A stretch of DNA of 64,000 bases from Aphelocoma coerulescens (lineage: Eukaryota > Chordata > Aves > Passeriformes > Corvidae), in contig NC_091019.1 in assembly GCF_041296385.1 (NCBI RefSeq), positions 13,098,531 through 13,162,530 on the forward strand, given 5' to 3'. The position numbers were made by a program, and so were the translations under genes. Positions 34,893-47,545 of this stretch are shown here, one piece after another. Position 1 is the stretch's first letter; every line of letters starts with the position of its first letter. The notes under the pieces were generated by a model, which saw nothing but the letters and a program-made list of their open reading frames with translations, did no database searches and was not told the origin of the DNA.

Positions 34893-37800
34893 AATCACTG
34901 GCCAAGTAAGTTGTGCCCAAACTTGAAGAGAAGGAATCCCATGCTGCCACCGGCATTTGGTCCCTTGAAATCTGGCACAAAACAGAGAGACAGAGATTGC
35001 AGAAAACTGCAGAGTTGAAAGAAGCAGGAAGGTCATCAGAATGCAGATATCTACAGATTTGTAACCACCCAACACTGGTACGAAGCACCAAGCATGACCA
35101 AAATTCCAGGATGCCCTGTGAGAGGTTCCTGCTTTTGCCCAGGTTCTTAGTAAACTGCTCACCATCTGTGTTAGTGCTGCTGACAGTGATGGTCACCAGG
35201 CACTGGAGGAAGTCTCAGTCTCATAGCTCTGAGTATTGATGAGATCATCTTGATCAGAGGAGGAGTAAAGGCCCAATTCCAGGTTTTTCTTCTGTCAGAA
35301 ACTGGAGATATTCTGTCCTTCCTAAGGCTCTAAACTGGCAAATAAACATCTAGTTCTTATTAATAAGGAGATATTTTTATTGCTGTGGCTGAATGACTTA
35401 AAATAATTGAGAGTGTACTAGGCACATGGCCAAAGCTCTGAGCTAGAAAAATCAAATCATTTATGGATTTTTCTCCTTATTCAGCCTACTTGAGCCACCT
35501 ACTGATGCAAGGCCTGGAGGTCACAGGTTGTCATAAAGCTGAATGGGAAGATTATTTTAAATGAATCTCATCAAGTTGGCTTAGAGTCATATAACACTGA
35601 GGTATATTCATTTACACAGCTAAGCTCATCTTTTTATGGGGCTTTCTCAGCTCACCTTTGGTTTTCTTCTACTTTCAAATTTTTGTCAGCCTGAACCATC
35701 CAGTTGCAGAGGACTTGCAAAGGACCACTCAATGAGTTATATTTTGAACAAGAAGCCTCCAAACTTGGTAGCAGTCAAGGATGCTCTCTCAGGGTGTTGG
35801 CTACATCTGTTGCTTGCTTCTTGAAACATTTCTTCAGCTGTGACCTGTTCACTGACTTCCAAGATGGTTGCCAGAAAAAAAAACCTGCCAGATGCTTTTA
35901 AGATCCTGAAGAATGCACATGAACTGCCTGTGACAGGATTTATTTCACTGCATGTCTAAAGGAGGAACATCTGTCTGATGATAACTGTGTTCCTCCAGCC
36001 AGTGCAGTGTTGCACCTGCGTTATTCTGGCTTGGGAAGATCTCTGCAGTCAGGAGCTGGTTCTAGCTGGGGTGGTGAGTGATAGCAAGGTTGCTTCAACT
36101 CTTCCACTATTCCCATTAGCACAAGGAGGAGCAGAGGATGGGAGCTGTGTGCTGACCTGAAAAGGAAATGCGTGGATGTTCTCACTTGATTCGCTTGCTC
36201 TGCCATAAGTGTGGGTTTAGTGCTTTTTTTAGCATGGCACCGTTCTTGGGCGCTGTTAAACACAGCACATATGCCTGTCAGCAGAATTCTAGTTAGTTCC
36301 CTTTCAATCCTCCTGATTATTTTTCAGGAGGTTATTAAAAAAAAAATCTGAAAGGAAAACACACCTGCTAGGTGAAGACAGATTATTCAAGTGTCAGGAG
36401 AAAACCTCCTCCATATGCACTGTAATAAAAGCAAAGAGTCTTAAAATAGACTTCCGTGACTTGCATAATAATTGGAACACAATTTACTGTGGAGACAGCA
36501 TCAATGTAACTAAGGAAACTTTCCTGTCTGATGGTGGAGGATGAGGAAATGGTATATCAAAGTGCTTCAATCACTGCTTTAAAACTATAATCTGTGTCAG
36601 TCAGATTGAGAACACATTATGTGTTCTTCTGTACCATCTGCCCAACAATCAATTGAACTTAGTCTGAAAGGGATGGAAAAGCAGCCCTCAGTAACTTTAG
36701 AATATGACATTTACCACATTTAATACCTACTGAAGAAAATGTCTGTTAATAAAAGGGTGTGCTAAAATAATAATGGAGAATTTCTTTGGGTTTCTGCCTT
36801 CATTTTTCCATAAAACTGTCAATGAAATGCTACCATCTTGCTTGTCAATGTGTAATTGTCTTTTAATGGTTGGCTGCTCAGTAGTAATCTTTTCCCATTT
36901 ACTGGTTTCAAAGGCAAAACCTTTTGATAAGACTTTCCCTGCCTGGAGGAAGTGAAATTGTTTCATTGTCTTTAATTGTAGATGTATCTTAGATGCATCC
37001 TGTGCTTAGGTGAACCTCTCCCATCCCATCCACCTCCACCCTACGCTATGCACAGGTGGCCTTTGCTTCACCACAGTGAATGAATTGTGTGTTGCCTGAT
37101 GCTGAGCACAGGTGCATGCAGGGACCTTGCTCATTACCATATCATACTGCCAAAACCTGATCAGAACCTGAGGGAAGGGTGAGGGAGCAGCCCGTGGTGA
37201 TTTTGCATTTGTCAGCTATGGCTGTCTTGCAAAGAGTTCAGCTTGCCTGAACCCTTCCTTGTGAAGCAGTAGCACAACACAGAGATGGTTCTTGTGGATG
37301 GAAGCCTTTGGGAAAGCAGGGGCATGTCCTGTCTCTCGCCTTTCTGAAGACTGGTGTGGTGACATCCTCTTTAGGACAAAAGGCAGATGTATGCATTGCT
37401 CTGCACTCTGAATGCCAGTCAGGAATGAAGAAAGGCATTGACATTGGATATGTGTTGATGCCATCCTGGGCTTAACTGAGTGACTGAGTGTTTGGTTGGT
37501 TTCCAGGTTTTTTTCCATTTTATTTCAGAGGATACATTCCAAATATTTTCTGTAAGCTAGTTTTTCTTTGGCAGTTTCAGAAATGAAACAGAGCCTGGAT
37601 GGCTAGGATCAGATCCCCTTAGATACATAAACACAAAATCACATTCTAGAGGGCAGGGAAGTTGTGCTGTTCTGTCCCATTATTGTGTGCAAGGAAGGTG
37701 TTTCAAAGACGTTTTGTATTAACATTTACAGAAGAGAAGTAATTTTTTTTTTTCTAAAATCTTAATAAGATGACAACACTAACCAGTAAAATCCTGAAAT

Positions 37801-38049
37801 TATTTTCATGAGACCATGGACAAATGCTCCATGTGGTGATCAGTGCATTTACAAATCCCTGACCAAGACTAGCAGAGTGCAAGTCACAGAAGCCTGTGCT
37901 GAGCACACAAATGTTAACTGGAGCTACTGAAATGTTCCTCTGCACAATGGGACATTTTCTCTTAGACAAAAGTCCCTTTGCACTTTTTGCTTGTGTTACA
38001 GGTCCTCTCCATATCACAGTGAGTTCACAATATGGAAAAAAAGACAGTC

Positions 38050-38072
38050 TTTTTTTTTTTTTTTTTTTTTTT
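38050..38072. repeat. Poly(T) tract, 23 bases
   Basis: An uninterrupted run of T preceded by an A-rich stretch. No retrogene or SINE body can be recognised beside it. Confidence 0.95.
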
Positions 38073-39327
38073 GTTCTGTGAACCTGACATTCTTAACAGT
38101 CTTGTTTTGCCTGTGATGCCTGTCAAAAATGAACTGTAAAGGGAAGGGCAGTGGGGTGGTCTTAAATATTGAAAGAAATCTAACTTGAGTAAAATCTAAT
38201 CTGAGTGACATGTTCATCTTCCTATTTCTTTTAAATGAGGAGAGTAAAGATTCTCTTGCAAGTGAAGAAAACAGAATTAAGCTATGCTGGTTTGTCAGCC
38301 AGGGCCAGTCCTTACTGTGTGCCTGAAACTAGTTCAAGCAATGAAGAGCTGGATATTCTGTATCCTTTGGACCTGTTCTGCAGCGTGGGTGCTCAAAATG
38401 CAAGTAGTCTCGGAGGCAGACAAAAGTGAAAATGACTGCATTGTTGCCAGAATGTGTAGAATACCAAATACAATAAAAGATGGAAGCTCCTTTTCATTTT
38501 GTAACTTAAATGTTAAACTTCTAAAGTTCTGTGAGTTCTCATTTTTTCACCTGGCAGGGAGTAATAGCCGTGGAAGGTGTACATTGGCATCACAAAAGAA
38601 AGATGGAAATCGTGACTCTCTTACCTTTTTATGAACTATCTATGACGTGAAAGGCTTGCTCTGAAAGGGCATTTCACTAAAATAGGCTTTTGGTGTTTCT
38701 GGGAAACCTCAGGTTTAACAATATTGCAGTTCTCTAAATATCAGACAACCCTACAGTCTGCAATAAGAAAACTTTCTCCTTCCAGCTGTAACTAGGAGAG
38801 AAAAGTAGCAGTGTTTCCAGCCAGTGCACGTGGATTTCATGTTTACACATGGTTAGTGGAAACTGCCCTCTGGGAAAAGATAAGTCTTCACCTTTTTGCA
38901 CTATCTCATAACTGGTGGGGGACAAACATGTCCCAAACAGTACTTTTGCAGCTTAGTGATTGCAGAATCTGCTTCTTCATACTTAGCCTGTCAGCTAACT
39001 ATGTCTGAAATGTTTTTACTTTAACAGATGCAATAAAATTTACTCTCCATTAAGTTTCTTTATGAATGAGCTCTGCTTCCCTCGAAGAAAAATGTGTAAA
39101 TATACACCCCCTAATTTACAGTTTTGCCAAATCTTTCATGTTCCAACCCAGCCAGCTTTGACCAGTTAATGAAACTGTTGGTCTCTGATGCAGATTCATT
39201 CAAAGAAAGCAGTCTAGTGAAATGCAAAGGCAAAGCTCAGCAGCAGTGATGCATGAAGTGGCATTAAGCCTCCTTTAGCCTCCATCTGTGTTCTCTTTCA
39301 GCTCTGCTACGTATTTATCTAGCAGAG

Positions 39328-39347
39328 AAAAAAAAAAAAAAAAAAAA
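39328..39347. repeat. Poly(A) tract followed by GAAA repeats
   Basis: Twenty A residues followed by GAAAGAAAG. It could be a retroposon tail, but no body is recognisable upstream, so it is listed only as simple sequence. Confidence 0.9.
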
Positions 39348-42300
39348 GAAAGAAAGCAGCTTTTGGCAATGGCATCTAGCACGATTTCAGTTGGGTTTCT
39401 AGATTTCTCCTGCCAGGGATGGGAGTTACAGGTGACATTTGTGGCAAACTCAGCGATTCTCCCACCTGTGAATTAAAAGAGAGATAATTGCAGTTACAGA
39501 GTTTGAGAGGTTTTCTCTGGTTTTATTATTTGTCTTCTTGGCATAGTATTTTACTACAGTTAGGTTTAATCTGATTTAGCTGCCTAACAAACTCATTAAA
39601 ACTCGTAAAACATTGCAGAAATCTTAATGATGGTGGAGAAAAGTGGACAATGGGAACGAGAGAGAGGAGGACTTTAAGGGAAAATCCTCATCTTTTTGGA
39701 GGACAACTAAAAACAGAATCACTAAGCATAATATTTTTTTTTTGCCAATTCTAAAACTTTAGATTTTTTGGTGTCAGAAAACTCTTTCCTATAAAAAATT
39801 ACCTAACATTTAATAATACTACTGTAGCATATATTAATCTGGATTTTCACTCCTATAATAAGTGGAATACAGTCAAAGATTTATTTATGTAGGAAATAGT
39901 CAAATTCATGGTCTCTTATATACATGAGGCTATACAGCCTTCCATGGTACGCGACAGAAAAACCTTCACTGTTAACATTAGAACTAAAAAATAGTATAAA
40001 ATAAATTCTGACACCACCTCCTCCCTTCCCCAAAGATGTTCCCCTTTTGGTAACACAGGGTTTCTGTACAGGTGGTAGCTGTGGCTGGACCATGAGCAGG
40101 GCCACTCACCCCTGTTCTTTGTGAGTGCTCTCAGATCGTGTCAGGATGCTTGGTGGTGTAATTGGTCTGAATTACTCTCTGTGCTCTGCAATCCAGGATG
40201 TTTCAGCTGCTCTTATTCCCAGCCCTCCATGAAAGCTCACAGAGGGGGAACACATCCACTGGCTAAAGTACACTGAGGTTAACACAGCTCTGTTAGACTC
40301 AGGAATTGTTGTTTAAGTCTTACCCTCTCTGCCTGGTACTCCAAATTTTTTTGAAAACTATGTGCCTAGTGGCATTGATGGGTTTTGTGTATTTTCCCAC
40401 TGCACCATCAAACTTCAGTGTTCCCTAAATTCTAGTTTAAACCTGGGGAAGCTTTGCACCTTTATTTTTTCCAATTTCTTCTTACTTTATGGAGGAACAC
40501 CTGCTGTCCCTGGTAACCCATTCTATGGATTGGTGTGGCTGTATTGCTATAAGAGAATCCATAATTCAGCTCTTTGTCCAATAAACAAAGCAAGGAAATA
40601 CAAGGTGTGTTCAACTTGGTAATGTTCTCCAACGGGGCAAGAACTTTTCATGTGATCTGGTATGAGAGATTCTCTCTTTTTAGCTAATGAAGATGGATAT
40701 GAATCACGTGACATCTTATGTCTGGATTTAGGGTATTTATTAAATCTGGCTTAGAGGTTGAAAGTAAATGTTTCAGTTATTTTCTAAAAGCTTAGGTTTT
40801 GAGCTACAGGAAAGGCAGAGTTTTTCCCCTTTCTGTGTTGCTTAGTTTTGTTTTTAAAAGCATGACAGATTTACTACAGTTTCAAAAAGTCTTGTTAATA
40901 TCCTACAGGGTTGTGAACAGACTCTTGGATTATTTTTTTCTAAATTAGCCTACGGAGTCTTTCTTTCTTACTGGAAGCAAGAATATTTTTTGACTGTTTT
41001 TTTTTTTTTTTTATTTCACTCTAAGAAGGTCAAGAATTTAGAAGTAACGCAGCATTAAAAGTACCACATCATTAGAATGAACTCTAAGTTACAATGGTAA
41101 TCAAATAATATATTGATTTTTTTTTCTTTACATAAAAATGCTTTTTTCCACAAAAAAAGGCCTTTCTGTGGAACAGCTTGGAGGGGAGGGAAACATATTT
41201 AGTTTTTAGGCAAAGGTTTTAAATTCAGATTAGAGACTAATGCTTTTCATCATTGTTGAAAGGGAAGAAATTAATATTTCTCAAGTTACTAATTGTATTT
41301 GTGCTGATGTTGCCTAAAGGTAATGATTCTTAAGGAAGTAATGTAATTATTTTAGTAATATTTGTTTCTCTACACTTTTTAAAAAAAACCTGATTTGTGT
41401 AAATTGGTATCTTCTTTATGGTAGACATGGATGAGTTTGAAATATTTCCTCCTATTGTACAAAGTAGTAATATTCTCTAGCCTTTGACCAACAATTGATG
41501 TTTTGTCTCTCTGTGCCAGTGCTGGAGATAAAATTTGGATCTGTGAACCAGTGGAAGCCATTTTGCTGCACATACCCTCACTGCAGAAGAGAAAGAATCT
41601 TTTCTTGCTGCTGGATTGACGTGCGCTGCCTCATTTAAACAAAACAAAATAATGAAGCAGTGCTGGCATTGTAGAGATATTCCTGAGCTCTTTGAGCAGG
41701 CACAGTGGAGTGGAAAACGTGCTTTAATGAAGGAAGCCAGCAGCACTTTACTCCTCCTTTTGTGTTTGTCACAGCCATTAAGTTATTTTGCTTCAAGAAA
41801 ATAAGGAAAACAACAAACACCTCCCCTCAAAATCAAGGAAATTTATCTCCTAACACTCTCAAAACCAAAAAATAACAAAGAAAAGCAAATTATGAAAATG
41901 AGTCCAGGAGGACTGGCTCAATCTTTAAAACAGTTTTCTTAGGGGGACAGCATTTATTTTGCTCTTGAAGGTTTAGGGACATTGAACTTCTCTGTTCAGG
42001 CCTTGTAAAAAGGACCTGGAAATGGAACTTTCAAGGTGGTACATGATGTCAGTTTGACTTTTCAGAAAAATAGAAGAAGTCTAAGTTGCTACAACTGTCA
42101 GAGAATCATTGCCTATTTCACAGTTCTCGTCTTTGCCACAAACTGACCATCAAATGTGTTCCCAGACAGATGTCCTATTTCCAAACACCAAACTCGCCTT
42201 ATTGCCATATGCTGAGTGTTTCGAATGCCATTTGATTATCAGAATGTGTCAGAGTGCACTTACAAGCATGGAAACTTCTACTGATAGAAATGTGAAATAA

Positions 42301-45300
42301 TGAGCTTGTGTTCAGAGTTTGCACAGCAAACAGGAGGTCCTGTTTAATGCAAATCCCAATGGAAATAACTCCCAAATTATGCTTACCTGTTATTCCTATC
42401 ATCAAAAATGGCAACTGGAATTAGTACTGCTCTTAACAGCTAGCAGTGTGTTCTACAGCCTGTCATCACTGAGTTCTGCAGGTATTTCACAGAAATATTA
42501 TTTGACTGATGAGTCATCCTCAGAACACAGCATTGTAATGAAATAATGCTTGGCATGTGATAGATAAATCTCAGTTAAAACTGGTGGAAATTGCTTGAGC
42601 TGGGGGAAGAATTATATTGAAACACGTTTGGTTTTTTTTTTTTTTAACAGCAAGAAGCAAAATAAATGAATATCACCAGGGAATAAACTTCAGATTAGAT
42701 GTTCCTCTTTAGTCCTCCCAGTGGTCCTTCCCTAGAGAGTAAAAACCAAAGCATAGAGTTGGATCTTGTGCTGCAGGTGAGCACTTAATACTAAATGTAT
42801 CATTTTTATTGTGCTTTGTTTTTTCCCTTTGCTTACAGGTTGAGTTGTTTTCCTATCTTTTCCCCAAAACTTCCACCTTCAGTCTAGCCTTTGCTCTTTA
42901 AATTTCACTGCAAAAGGTTAAAATGTTGTTTTTATGGGTTGCTTACCATGCAAATCAGCATGTAAATTCTCATTCTGTGTCATTTTTTCCTGAGAGACTT
43001 CAGCTGAGAAGTCCAGATGCAGGAGGAGGACCCACCAAAAGCTGACATCAATTCTCAGAGTTAAAACCTCTGCTTCTGAAGTATTTGCAGTGGAACCTTT
43101 CTAACATCCTGGTAAAAGAAACAAAGGCTTGTTGAGGCAGGCCCTGTGGAGGAAAGCGTGAGCCTTGGGCAGAATTTCTGCTGCTAAAATAACTGTATTA
43201 TTTACAATCTACAGAGAAACGGTGTCTACTGTGATTTCCACACTTTACAGATGGTCTATATTGCACTTCTTTATCAACAACTAGGTAGAAACACCAGCCG
43301 GGTGATGTTTAGTGAAATTTGTGTTTAGCACAGTGCTGTTCATAGATGTCAGACTGCAGTTGCCTGAAGATGTATGTCAGCTGTACTATTCTGTTGATGG
43401 CTGAAGACTTAATCTCTTCTAGTCTGAATGTTTTTGGCAAGAAGCCAGTGGAATGTAATCCTACAGAGGAAATTATCTAACAAAACCAAGGCCATAAAAC
43501 TGGGGAGTTGAAAACGTGCAACTGAGATGTTCCAAGGAGGAAGAGGCACGGTACAATTTAAACAGATTGCACCTTAGTCTTAAATCCATATGATCTTGTA
43601 ACTTTTTTGAACTGGGTAGGTTGGCAAACACAAGCAACAGAAGCCTTCAGAGTGCCTGGATGCCATGTCAGTGGCTGAAAAATAACACCTTATATATCCT
43701 CCAAGACTTCATGATAATGAAAGCCAGGCTGTGGAACTCCAAAACCACCATTTACTTTGTTAAAGCTGTAGCAACCTGAGGAACTGAACCAGTATCTCTT
43801 ATGTGGACTATTCTGAGGTAACTAAAATAAAAAAGATTAGAGTTTTAAAAAAATCTCTGATACTCCTATACCTCTTGCTGTTGTGGACTGATGCTTCTGG
43901 ATCCCATCTTCTGATTAGTACTACACACCTACTGCATAAATTAAGACTTCTGAATATCTTTTATTCATAGTAAAGCCACCCTGCAGTTGACTTTATCATT
44001 TAAATATGTGATGTTTAGTATTTCAGTAACAGCAAGAATTCCAAAAGTTTCTTGAGCTCACATATTCTGTTCTAGGCTCCGGGACCCAGTCGTGTTTTTA
44101 AGGAAGTTTTCTGTGGGGCAGAAGAGACTGTTCCAGCAATTATAAAGCAAATAGCATAAAGGACAGGAAGGTAAACTGGAATATCTAAACAGGGCAATTC
44201 AGCTGCTTGTTTCTTTAGATGATCTTGAAGTATTGCTGACTGGTGGTAGCTTATTCTGTGAATGAACATGCTGTGTGTTGAATTTAGAGAGGCAAATAGA
44301 AATTCATGCCCTTTCTTGTCTTGAACTGTATAAAAGTAGGTGATTTTATAAAAAGGACTTCTTTTCCTTAATGTGCAGACTACTTAAGACCAACAAAAGA
44401 ACAAACAAGTTGATATTTTTGTGATATTCAGTATGAATTTGGCAATGAACAAACTGGTAGCAATAATGACAATGTAAGTCCTGTTTATTTCTGAACTTGA
44501 CTAGAAAAGACAATACAAGGAAGGGTGGAACCACTTCAGCACACTGTAAAAAAAGAGTTCTCACTTGCAGTCCTCCTGTCAAAAAAAGCCCTGGCATTTT
44601 TAAAATCTTTTCATGTGATCATTAGAGCGAAAGCTGTGGGTTAGTGGACTGCTGGGTGCCCGTAAGAAAATGCTTTTTGTAGCTTTTCTTTGGCCTAAAG
44701 AAGCTGTGGATTGTGTGTGTGTGGTGCTGATAAAAATTCAAGCTGTAAATAATATTGCAGCTGGAGCCTAGACCTGGCTGTATGTGAAGCTGGCTTCTAG
44801 AATGGAAATCCTCCAAATTATGTAACAGCGTTTTTCTACCTCTTGTGCCCCCAACCCACAGAGATCCAATGAAACAGTTTCTTCCTCGCTTCAAATAACT
44901 CATTCAGGTTGGCATCCAGAGTTTTTGCCGAGCTGTGACGTGTTTCCAGCTGCATGGTAGCTCTACCCTCTAAAATTGTCCTGTTGCTTCTTTTCACTAC
45001 AGTAGTAAAACAAGTAGTGGAAGGCTAATGCCTTGAAATGCCCAGTCATTGCAATCTAAGGAAAATCTCAGTGAAACAGGTACTCCATTTCTTCATGGTA
45101 GAAGTACTAAGTTATTTTCCTTAGCTTTTGTGTTTTTTTTTTCATTTTGACCAACATATAATTCTTTAGGCTCAAAGAGACATGGTGAAATCTCTGGAAA
45201 AGTGAATGCTACTTTATGCTTTGAGGTTGCCTTGATTTGTTACATCACTTTGCCAGTGTCTGATATGGTTTGATTGTCTGTGTAACTAAGCATTTGCTGC

Positions 45301-46364
45301 TTTCCATGGAAGATTCAGAGAATTTCTTAAGCATTTCATAAGCAGTCCATGCTCAATCTTCAAGCTTTAGAAGGCAAATTATTTGTTTCACCTAAAAATG
45401 TTGAAGGATGTTTCTAACTGTGTTGATCATCGCAATACCTGGCCAGGTAGACTTTGAGATTCTTTGCTTTGTGGCTCCATGAAGGTATGACAGAAGAAAA
45501 AATTTTTACAGTGTGAAGGATTGAATTACCTGATATTTGAAGTGTTCTTTAGTGCTTGATTGGTTACGCTGAAGACCATAAAGCATGTGCATCCCATGGA
45601 AAAAAGAATTCAAGGAGTATGGGAGTTGCACAGCAAAAGAGTATGTGCATGTGACTCCAGTGTACACCACAGGGAATCTTGTTCTTTAGTAAGGAAAGAG
45701 CCTGGTTGGAGCTGCATGGGAGATTTTAAAAGGTTTGCTTTTACTTCTATTAGAACGATGTTTTCTTCAAAACTTTTATTTAAAACATTTTAGAGGTTGT
45801 CTGAAGCCTATGCTTTGAAATATTCTCTTCAGCAGTTCTAAAATCTGGAGTTCTGCCTGATTCAAGACATACCTAGAACTTTGTGGCTCCTGGATCTCTA
45901 CTTGCTGGTACCATACTGATTGTTGAAAGACCCCCTGTCTCTCATCCAGTGCTTCCTCTGAGGCCTGTCTTTTCCTGTGATAGCTTCTGTGAGCATCTCT
46001 CTTTATTTTGTGAACAAAAAGAAAAGGCTTTTGGAAGTAATAATATGTTGCTCCATGAGTGCTGGTGTGGAGCTCACATACAAAGCCATCAATCGCTGCA
46101 GTCTGTCTCGTGTGGAACGGTGAAAGACCCCAGCAATGTATGGAAAACCTGAACTTTATTGAACTTTAAGACTCTTAAAAGCTACAGCTAAGGGGTGGGG
46201 GAGGAAACAACTAGTTCAGCCTGCACTCTGGCCACAGCCTCGGGCTGGAGACAGTTGCCAGCCACCGCGCTGGCCCCAAAGGCTGTGAGGTCACAAGAGC
46301 GCCAAATCCCTTGGCTTGCAAGAGTCTGGCTGGGGACCCATCCCCAGCATGGCAACTGGAGCCG

Positions 46365-46560
46365 AGCACTGAGTGCCATGTCCAGGCTTTCCTCGAACGC
46401 CTGCCCCTGACCTGGGTAGCCTATTCCAAAACCTAGTCAGCCTTTCTGGGAAAAAAGTCTTCCAAATGTCCAACCAAAACATCCCCTGGCACAGCTTACA
46501 TCGCCTCTGTTTTGCATCTGCTCTCCCTTGTCCTTGCCCACCTGGCACAAGTCTGGCACT
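46365..46560 (-). mobile_element. CR1 LINE fragment
   Basis: In reverse orientation it matches the CR1 3' region: GAGTGCCATGTCCAGGCTTT, GGTAGCCTATTCCAAAACCT, GTCTTCCAAATGTCCAACC, ATCCCCTGGCACAGCTTACA. It is diverged and truncated at both ends. Flanking sequence on either side (46140-46365 and 46560-47430) is not recognisably CR1. Confidence 0.75.
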
Positions 46561-47429
46561 GACCTGCCAGCAGTAGAAGAGGCCGTGCCAATGAGCACTG
46601 CTCAACTTTTAGGACATTCAGAGGGGCTCCTCTCCTTCTTCTTTCTCTCTTTCCATTCAAGAAGAAAGCAGCAGCTCAGGAATGACCTGCTGCTTCATGT
46701 CACAGACAGTTTGTACAGGAGGAAAGGTCAAGAAATAGACGGGGTAAAAGACTGAGGCTGCAAAGTGGAAGATTTGTTCTGGAAGAGCTTTTCACGAAGC
46801 ACAGCCTGGCCCTTGAAGACAGACTCAGAGCAGCATACGCAAGGCAGTTCTGGGACATGGCTGCTGTGGCAGCAGGACAATGCCAAGGCCCCCTCCAGTC
46901 CTAGAGCCCTCAAAGCAGAGGGCAATGGGACTCCAAAGTAGCAGAAATTGTGTCTGATGGGTAAGATATGCACAGAGATCAAGGTCAGTGAGAGAATGAG
47001 CACAGTCATCTTATACAGGTCTGAAGAAATTTGTCATGTACACGACACACACTTAGAGAATTCTCTGAAGTGTCTGTACTGTCTCAAGAGAAATCATTGA
47101 CACAGGAGTGCAATAAACAGAGGAGTGCAATATCTCTCACGGATATTGGGAGTTGGGATTTGGAGCACAGTGTGTTTGGGCTGAGATCCAGGAATGGAGC
47201 TTAGTAAACTGTGGCCCTGCTTGAGGCTGCCCAGCAATGGCAGGGATGTGCCCAGTGCTTGGTGCCAGCACCTGCTGGAGTAAGTGTCGCTGGCACAGGA
47301 GGGACATTGAGCCAGACACAGAGCCCAGTGGGAAGGATGGAGCTGCCTGAAACTGGGGCTGCATGGAGGGCACAGGGCCTCTGCCTGGAGACGATGGGGC
47401 CTCACCTGTTGGAGACATGATATGTTTGA
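46561..47429. other. Unidentified moderately GC-rich block between two CR1 fragments
   Basis: The sequence is richer in GC than its surroundings and has several open frames of about 90-100 codons on the - strand, none recognised. A 12-bp direct repeat AGGAGTGCAATA occurs at 47104-47115 and 47121-47132. It could be an uncharacterised repeat family or a decayed LTR. Confidence 0.4.
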
Positions 47430-47545
47430 GGCACTGTACCAGGAGGGGAGCAGGCTCCGGAGCTCCCGGAAGATGTATGGAGAGAGGCTGAGGGCTCTTG
47501 GTCTGTTCAGCTGGAGAAGAAGAGACTGAGGGGAGACCTCCTCGT
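47430..47545 (+). mobile_element. Short CR1 LINE fragment
   Basis: AGAGAGGCTGAGGGCTCTTG, GTTCAGCTGGAGAAGAAGAG and ACTGAGGGGAGACCTCCTCG correspond in order to the CR1 block preceding the 3' tail. Similarity stops at about 47545. It is opposite in strand to the CR1 piece 900 bases to the left, so the two are separate insertions. Confidence 0.75.

Larger units (their letters stand above)
34893..46364. other. Intergenic sequence, nothing recognised
   Basis: About 11 kb of mainly unique AT-rich sequence with poly(T) and poly(A) tracts at 38.05 and 39.33 kb and a T-run near 41000. A weak exon-like stretch on the - strand at 35197-35291 is discussed as a finding. A moderately GC-rich block from about 46140 is unidentified. 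Confidence 0.55.

Noticed and set aside
46728..47009. 93-codon - strand frame with a hydrophobic N-terminus
   Set aside because: A signal-like start is visible, but there is no homology, no codon pattern evidence and no transcript context. Hydrophobic runs are common by chance.
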